Source: Homarus americanus
Lineage: Eukaryota; Arthropoda; Malacostraca; Decapoda; Nephropidae
Length of the DNA stretch: 64,000 nucleotides
Reading direction: 5' to 3'
Assembly: GCF_018991925.1 (NCBI RefSeq)
Contig: NW_024748870.1
Span: 3,186,705-3,250,704 of the forward strand
The translations under genes and the position numbers were made by a program. The first letter of the stretch is position 1; each line of letters starts with the position of its first letter. Below are positions 1 through 9,800 of the stretch, one piece after another. The notes under the pieces were generated by a model that worked only from the letters and a program-made list of their open reading frames with translations, was not told where the DNA came from and ran no database searches.

Positions 1-1635
1 GGTATAATCTCCAAGATCTAGCGCCCGTTAATAGCCTGTTCATCTTCATTCAGATTAATGTTATCGACGTATATTCACCTTTTCCTGGCAAGCTCAACCT
101 GATTAGATTATATGAATAGACATAGGAAATTCCTGATCAAGAACACCCGGAGTTCATAACTAAGGTTATCCGCAAAATATTGAGAAGTTATGTTGTTGGT
201 AAGATCGACCTCTTGTATGAATAGATGCCCAAGCTGCCCGGGCGAAGTGCATCGTATATACCTCGACTACGAGGGGAGAATCACGATTCCTCAATGTGTT
301 CCCGCCGCCTATTAATTCAGTTTAACTTAGTCAATTTTGGTGAATATCAGTGCTCATGTATTAACATAGTGAATTCTGTGCCAATTAAGTCGAGTAACGT
401 AGAGATTTAGATATTGTCTGAACCGTTGCCAGGCGTATGTTTTGTATAGTTGAAGTTAGACCTTTACGCATTCGTGACTTCCTCAACATCTCTCCAGTGT
501 GTTGAGCTGAATACTCATCGGCTAACGTGGGGCGGTAACCGGGTTGGACGATGCCGTTAATTCGACAGGACTGAACTGGGAAGTCCGTTTCCTGCAAATC
601 AGGCGCCAACTCCCTGGGCGTGTGTCGGTCTACAACCGACCCCTAACAGCGATCTTCATTTGTTGTAGAGACCAGCGTTACCCTGGGGCACTCCTCACAG
701 TTACATAGGCCTAAGTATTATTGTATCTTGTTTGGGGATAACTAGCAGAAATATAGTATCCCAGGTTAAGTATTGAACCACTGAATGAGAGTTAAAAGTG
801 CCATGTTGTTCCTTGTGAATTAACAGGAGGTATTGTATGTTGAGATAATTGTGGAGTTGTCCAGTGTGCTATGTATTCATTGGTAGTGACCATGAAATGA
901 TAATCTGAGAGTATAATGATATAACCAAGAAGTGAAGAGTTAATTTGCTACTTGGTAAGGTAAGACCTGAGGGTCCAGTGATATCTGGTGTATACCCAGT
1001 ACTGAATATCATTTGGCAGAGTGACAATACCACAATTGTCGATTGAAGTAATAAGTATTTGGAGGTATTTAATGAGGTAATAAGTTCTTGAAGTGTTTGA
1101 TGACTTAAGAAACAAATTGCAGTTCTGTTTTGTCTGAGTGAATCTAAGATGCATCTTATCCAATCACTGTGTTAATAAATATTGAATTGGTAATCTACGT
1201 CTACGAGTATCACCACTCTATCCTTTCCCACATTGGTTCTCAGAAAATAACTAACTCACGTGCCTAGAAGCTCGCTACCTAACAGTTAACTAAGAGATGT
1301 TATATTCTAGAAAATCCTGGGTGGTGGCAGGCTACCGTTGTAAGTATAATAAGTGTGGTAATCACAAAGACATGGTTTCCCAGGTTAATCCATGGTTTAG
1401 AATATAACTAGAACAAAATATATGGATGAGATCATAATATATGACAGGAAATGAAAAGAAAGAACATTGACTTGGAAAATATAAGCAGAGAAGCATAAGA
1501 GTTACTTATATTAGAATATATAAGAATATAAGGTATATAGAGATAAAGAACATATAAGAATATAAGCAAGAATATATAAAGTAAGTAATCATTCTGTAAT
1601 ATGTCAATTTTACGAATTTGTTCGGGAGAAACATG
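1..1635. other. Unassigned left flank, no gene recognised
   Basis: No coding exon, tRNA or known repeat was recognised. Positions 1-700 look less AT-rich than the following kilobase and contain only short, unconvincing open frames, so they may be the end of an element cut by the window edge. Positions 720-1630 are AT-rich with A/T-run variants such as repeated ATATAAG words around 1500-1580. The stretch ends at the 4-bp CATG that precedes the LTR element. Confidence 0.4.
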
Positions 1636-2103
1636 TGTAGTGGAATTCTCCCCTACAAACGCTGTTTGTCGCTGCCTAGCCGACCCCACCAATTCCCCAG
1701 TGTATGCCTCGTGGTCTAGGTCAACCAGCGCCGCCATACACCACGGAGCGGGGGTCAACTGCTAAGCCACGCCTACCCCCGCTATTTAAGACCTGACCTC
1801 GTGGTGATCTGTCTCTCTTTCTACTTACACCAACCAGCCAGCAACACCTCCGCTGCCTGGCGGCCCTCGCTCCTCCACCTGCCTGGCGGTCCTCTCTCCC
1901 GTTGGCGAGCATGGAGACCCACAAGCTGTCCTTCTCTGAGCGTCCTCACCAACCAGCTCTCTCTACATCACGCTTGTAACCATGCTGCCTTCCCAGCACC
2001 AAGCTGCATTGTACATCCAATACAACATGTATATAGAGAGCACATTGTGAGTTTCCTTTCTCCATTCCATCCTGAGTGTGAACCAAACATCTAATACCCC
2101 ACA
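1636..2103 (+). repeat. 5' long terminal repeat
   Basis: Left LTR of the compact retrotransposon. It contains a TATA-like CTATTTAAG at about 1780-1788, a plausible core promoter, followed by a C-rich transcribed part with GCCTGGCGG words. It ends directly before the primer-binding-like motif. Confidence 0.88.
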
Positions 2104-2805
2104 AATGGTGACCCCCGGAGATTCGCACTCACACAGGATGGAGGAGAAACTGATCACGCTCCCAGTCTTCAAGCTACATGGAAGACTGGCTTATCCACCC
2201 AGAAGCAGCTCTCATCGGCTCTACAGCTACTGTTTCTACACCGCAGGTCAGACACCCTAGAGCAGCTCTGCTACTCTAAGCAGACAGTCGCTCCTCTTCT
2301 TGCACCAAGCACCACGTCCTACTGACCCCAACACACCCGTCCTGCCTCAGACGCCGACCCCGGCCCAGCAGTAACCCCTGCCGCCCCTGATGCGGCCTCT
2401 GTTCCTGAGTGCGGACACACACACCCCTCTTTTCTGCCCCAGGTACTCCCTGCTAATGTCCTGCACCCTGCTGCTGTCGTGGACCCAGCTGCTGTCACGA
2501 GCCCTCATCCGTTTCTGCTGACGCAGCCCCTGCTCCTGACCCAGGCCCACACACCCCAGCAGGCGCATCTGACGACTCGGTACCTGCCGTGAGGGAAGCA
2601 CAAAATTCATCGCCTCCACACACCCTTATTCTCCCTCTCTACTCCCACAGATATTGTGTATCTAGACAGTTGTCCCCAGCGACCGGCTCATCACGCCATC
2701 GCCGTTGTCTCACATGAGGCACGCACCGCCCGTTCTGCCTCACATGTGCTATGCAACTCTGCAGACAACAAGTCTCCTACACAGCCTGGAGGGAAGGGGG
2801 AGTAT
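2104..2805 (+). other. Internal region of the LTR element
   Basis: The 702-bp interior opens with the primer-binding-like site and ends with a polypurine tract. A 60-codon frame starting at 2078 inside the LTR runs through 2260, but no gag, zinc-knuckle or polymerase motif is visible. It is best read as a packaging/leader remnant without a recognisable protein. Confidence 0.6.
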
Positions 2806-3274
2806 TGTAGTGGAATTCTCCCCTACAAACGCTGTTTGTCGCTGCCTAGCCGACCCCACCAATTCCCCAGTGTATGCCTCGTGGTCTAGGTCAACCAGCG
2901 CCGCCATACACCACGGAGCGGGGGTCAACTGCTAAGCCACGCCTACCCCCGCTATTTAAGACCTGACCTCGTGGTGATCTGTCTCTCTTTCTACCTACAC
3001 CAACCAGCCAGCAACACCTCCGCCTGCCTGGCGGCCCTCGCTCCTCCGCCTGCCTGGCGGTCCTCTCTCCCGCTGGCGAGCATGGAGACCCACAAGCTGT
3101 CCTTCTCTGAGCGTCCTCACCAACCAGCTCTCTCTACATCACGCTTGTAACCATGCTGCCTTCCCAGCACCAAGCTGCATTGTACATCCAATACAACATG
3201 TATATAGAGAGCACATTGTGAGTTTCCTTTCTCCATTCCATCCTGAGTGTGAACCAAACATCTAATACCCCACA
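2806..3274 (+). repeat. 3' long terminal repeat
   Basis: Right LTR, almost identical to 1636-2103 apart from T/C at the CTACNTACACC site, A/G in CTCCNCCTGCC, T/C in CCCGNTGGCG and one extra C. It is directly preceded by the polypurine tract and followed by CATG. Confidence 0.88.
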
Positions 3275-3534
3275 CATGTAAGAATGATGTGGTTAATCTA
3301 CTAGATTCTAGACAGTAAATCAATTACGTTAAATCATTAAATAATCCCTGGGTCAACAAAACATTGAAACCTCTTCGCGAAAAAAAGGCAACACTATACA
3401 GCAATTATAATTCAGCTCATGATTTTGACTCCTTATTGCTTACATTCCTAATGTCTACACCGTATATGTAAACTTTTATGACAATTTTACTCACTAAATA
3501 CAGGCCACCTGTAGTAGGGTGGCCATGAGTTAAT

Positions 3535-3662
3535 AGGATTCTAATACTAATAGAATCCTTGTTATTCAATCTGCCTGATCCGGATTACAGTCCCACAGTC
3601 AACAACACTGCTTCTGCACAGTGCCTGAAGCTCGAGTATACTAACATTGCCTTCGGGCACTG
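3535..3662 (+). promoter_or_regulatory. Inverted repeats just upstream of mLST8
   Basis: Two hairpin-capable sequences precede the mLST8 start. The first is a 9-bp stem with a 7-nt loop (3535-3559, arms AGGATTCTA and TAGAATCCT). The second is a 12-bp stem with one mismatch (3619-3630 with 3651-3662, arms CAGTGCCTGAAG and CTTCGGGCACTG) ending 36 nt before the ATG. They probably lie in the promoter or 5' leader; the transcription start is unknown and a regulatory role is only inference. Confidence 0.4.
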
Positions 3663-3698
3663 GTTCATTAAAGAAATAGTAGTTAAATCTCTTGAAAT

Positions 3699-3818
3699 AT
3701 GTCTGCTAGTGACGCAAGTAACCAAGTGATTTTAGCCACCGCCAGCTATGACCACACCATCAAGCTATGGCAAGCTCACAGTGGCATCTGTCAGAGGACC
3801 CTAAAGCACCCGGAGTCG
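3699..3818 (+). CDS. mLST8: mLST8 exon 1 (residues 1-40)
   Basis: Encodes the N-terminus and first propeller strand set ([16 protein letters not shown]). Ends in phase 0 at the donor GTATCC. Chosen ATG matches the family start. Confidence 0.93.
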
Positions 3819-6800
3819 GTATCCTTTTAGCAAACTAATAACACCTGTCACCACTGTGTTAATATTTAATAATACTTTACTTAGTATTTCTTGTGTATGA
3901 AAATATTTAGAAGTTGCCAACATTTATTATATTGAAGTATATTAGGGGAAAGAAAAACTAAAAATAAATTATTCGATAGCTTTTCCCTCTGAATTTAATA
4001 TTGTTCGAGTATTTTAACCCATAAAATTACCAACAATATTATTCAAAGTGGGCAGAGCTTTGAAGTAGAGGGAAAATGTGGGTAAATTTACAGTTTCAGC
4101 TACAGGGGCAGAGTTGGCTATAGAGTTATCAGGTCGGAAAAGAGGGAGTGCAGAAGTTATTACAGATGTTTTTGGTTAAGGACCAGAAGGATTTACTAGA
4201 AGAAGAGTTAGTCAGGTCAGCGGTCTTTCTTTTTATAAAATTCTGCTTGTGTTTGGGCCGGGATTTGATATCAAATGATCTCACTTGTTAACACTTGCCT
4301 GAATGAGTGTAGAGTAGTCGCTGGTACCTTTGATGAAGCTGGGTGAGATAATAGGTAGTCTCAGGCGTGTCACCTTTGATACAGTCGTAGTTTTGAGTCG
4401 CTGAGTCGTCCAAGCCCACCTGGGTTACACTTGTAATTATCTTAGCTTGTAAGTATACACAAGTGTACACAGGTTCTGTTATCTTCATTTGTGGTTCCTT
4501 GGTTTAATGTAAACACACGTGGTCATTTTCTAGTTATATTGGATGCTCTGGTAGTTACAGAATTGTTTGTTGACAGACTACTGAGCATTAGCTATTAGCT
4601 TGTAATTAGCTGATAAAATTAGAGAGAGATACAGCCTCGGGAGCTATGCTCACACACGTCTCTTTGGTATGGTGTCTGGCTGTGAACTGTTGAACTGTGT
4701 GAAACTGTGAACTAGGCGAACCCCTCTCTTCTCTGCTTGTAAGGGGGTATGTAATCTATACGTCAACACAGAGATAAGAGGCTACACTCCACAGGCCTAC
4801 TCTCACGGAGGCCTGGGGACATATATTTATGGGTTGTAACCTGAATCTGTGTGAAACTACAAATGTTTAAGTGTGCTGTCCACCCTCGGAGGTGTGACAG
4901 AACAAATGCTTATGAAGCTTTATGCTCAATAGTCTGGGTGATAGAATGTATATAATGAATATATGTTCTTAGCCCATATTTATATAATACTGATTGATAG
5001 GGGCTAGAACACTTGGCCCTATGACGAATAACCTTACAACGATTCCTAGAAGTAATGAAAGAGGAGCGGGTAATAGGAGAAGGAGATAGTTTCATAGCTT
5101 GATATGCCCTATCTCTCTCCCTACATGCAAGAGAACAGGAGTGAACAATCCATGATTGTAAAGTGAAAGTTTTGGTAGAAAATGGGTTTAAATGCACTCA
5201 TACTACCCTGTATAACCCCAGCAATGCTGTCAGCACATACCGAGGCATCTCAAGAGGAAAAGCAACATTCATTTCCGTCGGAATTGAGTCGTTTTGGACT
5301 TGTCACCCCCCCCCCACCCTTCCCCCCTCCACCATACAATCTGACCTAACCAACCAAAGAAACCTACCTAACCTTACCTAATGTAACTTCCTAGCCGTCC
5401 CCGCCACATTAAACAGAAAGTACTAATTTTGATATCTGGTACTGTACCAATGAAAGCAACTTTGTTGACTGCAGATTTATGTTAATTTCTTTTGTGAATT
5501 TATAGTACTTTCTCTGTTAATATCTATTTGTGACGGAAGTGGTATTAGAAAACGTTGTTTCTATTGACAAAATAAAACTACCTAATGGTAAATACAAAAT
5601 ATGGCTAACCGAGTTGTGGCTGAAACTGTAACCAAAATGTGGGATAAAATACAAATTTCCGACAAACGCTGTAGAATAAATTATTTTTATTTTTATTTCT
5701 TTCTCCCTATATAAAACTCCATATATGAGTAGGTAATGGCAACTTCTAAATATTAACTCTTGTGTACCAATAGTAGTCATTTTAGAAACTATTTAGAAGA
5801 GTACAGTAATTGGGTATCATTAAAGGATAGTGATACAGGTATAGGTTTTTATATTTGTATTTACCACTTGGAAAAGAAACTTTAAAGGAATCCATTGGCT
5901 ACAACACTTAGCTGGGAATCACCGACTGGGCAGATTGTAGGCTACATATCTGGGATGTTAAGTTAGGTAAGAAAATTCGTGGATCTTGATATGAGTACAG
6001 TGCTGTAGTTAGGTTTGGTTCCTTGGTTTTCATTGGTTTTCTTTTTTGATTAGGTTATGTTGGTAAAAATTGATTCCTCCTCCACATTTTGGGGTCATGA
6101 GAAAGGAAGTTTTCTTTGATTTGAAAAGTTTCATTATGTTGCTCGTTAACCCACGCACTTCCTTTAAGGTATTACTAGGTAACTTTTAAAGTTTTTGGTA
6201 ATAGGATGGGTTAGCTTGATAATTGTGGAACATCAGAATAGCCAACACGGGCTGGTACCAGTTAAACTCACTTAAACCTAAGGAACCAAATCTAACGGTT
6301 CTCATATACTGTACAGTGGAGTCTGCATTTACGCGGCTTTTGTATACGCGTTTGGTCATTTACGCGGTGCCTTGCCAGAATGAAATGCTTTAATTATGCG
6401 GTAAATTTGGTCATTTACGAGGGTGAAGTTTAATTTGTTCACTGTATTTACTGAAGATATTTGTTTTAGCTCATAAAATTCATACAAATTACCCGGCCAG
6501 AATATAATTTACATTGCTGGAATTCTTGTAAGATTGTGATTATTTTAAATATAAACATCATGGAATTTGCATTAGACATACAAATTTTAGATCTAATGTA
6601 AGAATTTTGATTAGAAAGAGCAAAAATTTTATCATTTGTCCAAAATATATGACGTTTATATTCAAAATATTCCTGGTCTTGCAAGGAATCCAGCAATGTC
6701 AATTATATTATCCTAACTTTAGTCTGAGGTATTATTTATTACTAAAAATGTAAACCTACTGTTTTCACCCAAACATTTCTCAGAGAGGGAGGAGCCAGCG

Positions 6801-9800
6801 AGCGTGGGAAGAGGTGGGTTGAGTCCATTATTTGAATGGACATTAACCGGGCGACTGTATTTCTCTTAAATATTAATTGTGTATGCATACCATCATAAAA
6901 TTAAGATGTTATTTTTACTACAACGTATGTATTGTGTCGGAAAAAGTGGAGTTTGGGGGTTGGCCGAGTCTCTATTTCAATTAATCCCATATGTTCTGTT
7001 ATTTCATTTACGCGTTTCTCGTTTTACGCGGGCCTCCACGAGTTCAATTGACCGCGTAAATGCAGACTCCACTGTATCAAGATACAGTGCATGGCTTTTA
7101 CAACTTAACATCCCAGCTAAGTAACCTCTTCCTGTTTTAATATCATTTATATCATTATACTGAACAGTGTTATTAATAAAAGTAGCAGTCAGTGTTTTGT
7201 GTTTATATTATACAGAAGGTTTAATTTCTGGGAAGCATTTGTCACTTGGTGTGCCCATAAAAAATTCTTGACAGCATTCCAGGTAGCTCTTTGGAAACAC
7301 AAAAGTAGGAAAATTGCAATTCTTTCACCTTTTTATGATAATTGTACAGGTAAGAAACATATTTTCCTAAAGTTGCTCCCTCTTACAAGTCAGATGTCTG
7401 AAGTACGTATTAATCCCCCACATTTTAACATTTTTAATTATACTGTACTGTACTCGGGTGGAAAATGGGTGTTAATTGAACTTAGAATATACAGTACAGG
7501 TACTTGGCATCATGTTGACCATGAATGGAGAAAAGAGCATCCAACTATTGTAGGTGACAATATGGTATTAAATTATTTATGTAATCTTTCATGAAAGATT
7601 CAATACCATCATGGGTAAGGTACAGTAGGTTATAATTATCAGTTTTATAAGAAAACTTTGTGTGTAGAATTATTTTACAACTCAATACTGTACTAGGCTC
7701 TGTGGTCATGACTTTGGTAATACTGTACCATAACTCAGATGGGTGATGAATATTCCTTAACTGATTGTTTTAGCAAGTAAATGCCATGGAAATAGCACCT
7801 GACCGCAATATGTTGGCAGCAGCTGGTTATCAACACATTCGCATGTATGATCTGAAAACATTAAATGAAGACCCGGTTGTGAACTATGAAGGAGTTAGTA
7901 AGAATGTTACAGCACTTGGGTTCCAAGAGGATGGCAAGTGGATGTTCACAGGCGGTGAAGACTGTACTGCAAAAATCTGGGACTTGAGGTATGGAGTAAA
8001 GAGTATTATTTTTGTCCAGTATAAACTTCAGTACTGTATCTTATATGTTTTGTTAAGGGTTTCACTTTATATTTCTCTAATATGTACATCAACATCCTGT
8101 AACACATGTAGGCAAAGTATTAAATACAGAATGACAAATTTGAAAAAGGTTGTACAGTGTACAGTAATTTTATATGGTTACTACCTTACTTTGTAAATAG
8201 ATAGAATTTACACTCCATTTTAGTATTTTTTTGTAATGCATATTTTTTCCAGATCATACAACCTACATGTATCTAGAATTTTCCAAGTGAGCACTCCAGT
8301 CAACTGTGCCTGCCTTCACCCTAACCAGGCAGAGCTGTTTGTGGGAGACCAGTCAGGAGTCATTCACATTTGGGATGTGAAAACTGAACATAATGAACAG
8401 CTGGTGGGTATTTTACTGTACAGTCTGCATATTATTCTGCAGAAGGCAATATTTTATGATAGATACTGTATACTGTTTCATTTGTCAAGTGTCCTGTAAG
8501 ATTCCCTCCAACAAAATACCTCATGGCAGAGTTGCTGGTTACTGGGGGTGGTGGAACCTCAACAATGATCTAGGCCACTGAGATTAATCCTGATACAATT
8601 TATGTGATTTGAAACCCATGGTCATAAGCTTAGGTTGGAAGTTCACTCTTCATGTTTTTTCTTGTTTCCATTATTTTTTTTATTTCACTTTTTTTTGGTG
8701 CAAAATCGTTATTTTGAAAAATTACCGGCATGCATATTGGTAATTTTGCAAAATAACTTACAGACAACCTAAACTAACCTAACGTTATGGTTATGTTAAG
8801 TGAGAGGTTAGGTTACGTTAGGTTACTTTAGGATGGCTCGTGTAGTGGTCCTGTTCTTCTTTTTTAACTTTGGTTAGCCTGTATGTAGGTAAGTTATTTT
8901 GCACAGTTTCCAATAAGCATGCCGGTAATTTTGCAAAATAACCGATTTTGCAAAAAAACAAAACGTAACATACTGTATATTCCTTTAAGGTGATTTTTTC
9001 TTGGTGATAATGATTGCTGTGTGTAATTTTTTTAAAGATGTTTCGCTTAATACCTGTGAACCAGACTTTTCTTTGGGAATTTCATCATAGAAATGCTTCA
9101 TTGTTTCAAGGTAGAATGGTATACTGTATTGGGAAGTGCGTTTAACAAATTCATAAATCCATCATGTTCTAGCTTCCCAACAGCACTTTTAGTAACTAAA
9201 GCACCTCATCCTTCCATTCCTTTGGTATTTTCTTCTCCCGTTCCTACCATCCTCCTCTGAATCTTATGCTCATATCAATCAATCTTTTGTATCCCATTTT
9301 CTCCCATGAAAGTACAGGTAATGATAAAGTGAAGGAAACCAGAGAGATGTTGATAAAGGTTTTGGCTGCATTAATTTGACTGTTTAGGCAAGATGTGATG
9401 AACTGGAAGGTTGATTTAATCAACAGAAATTAACTTCACTGTACTGGGGTTTCAAAAATCCTTCCTTTCACTCGGGGAATTGAATTGAAATGAGAATTTA
9501 GAATTCTGTTTATTTTAAGATTGCATAGATATTAAAAGGATCAAGTTAGTATTTATTTTTTTTAATAATTTATGAACAACATATGTGTAACTGTCTGTAA
9601 CACCTTGTAAAAATGTAAGGTACAGTATATGCAGTACAGTACAGTACTTATGTACAGTGCAGTATTACTGTACTGTACTCTGTATGCTGTAACACAAATA
9701 ACATGAAAAGGAGGTGAAAATTCCACCTTTAATCAGAAGATTTTATGACAGTTGAGATGAACTGGCAGACTGAGATCACTTTCAACAAGCATTGGCAAAG

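Larger units (their letters stand above)
1636..3274 (+). mobile_element. Compact non-autonomous LTR retrotransposon
   Basis: Two direct repeats (1636-2103, 468 bp; 2806-3274, 469 bp) begin TGTAGTGG and end CCCCACA, giving TG...CA termini. They bracket 702 bp of internal DNA. The internal side of the left LTR carries a primer-binding-like TGGTGACCCC at 2106-2115. A 15-purine polypurine tract (2788-2802) lies just before the right LTR. CATG flanks both outer ends (1632-1635 and 3275-3278), consistent with a 4-bp target duplication. By eye the LTRs differ at three substitutions and one 1-bp indel, so insertion is recent. The interior has no protease, reverse transcriptase or integrase; it is far too short for an autonomous element and must have been mobilised in trans, probably by a Gypsy-like relative (inference). 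Confidence 0.88.

Noticed and set aside
385..609. Possible LTR or rRNA-like block at the left edge
   Set aside because: No partner repeat, polypurine tract or conserved rRNA motif could be identified, so left unassigned.
2347..2619. 90-codon frame antisense inside the LTR element
   Set aside because: Low-complexity Arg/Gly-rich translation of C-rich DNA; no gag or polymerase motif.
7199..7594. 131-codon frame in mLST8 intron 1
   Set aside because: No recognisable motif, not needed for the mLST8 phase, and within the length expected by chance over a 4-kb intron.
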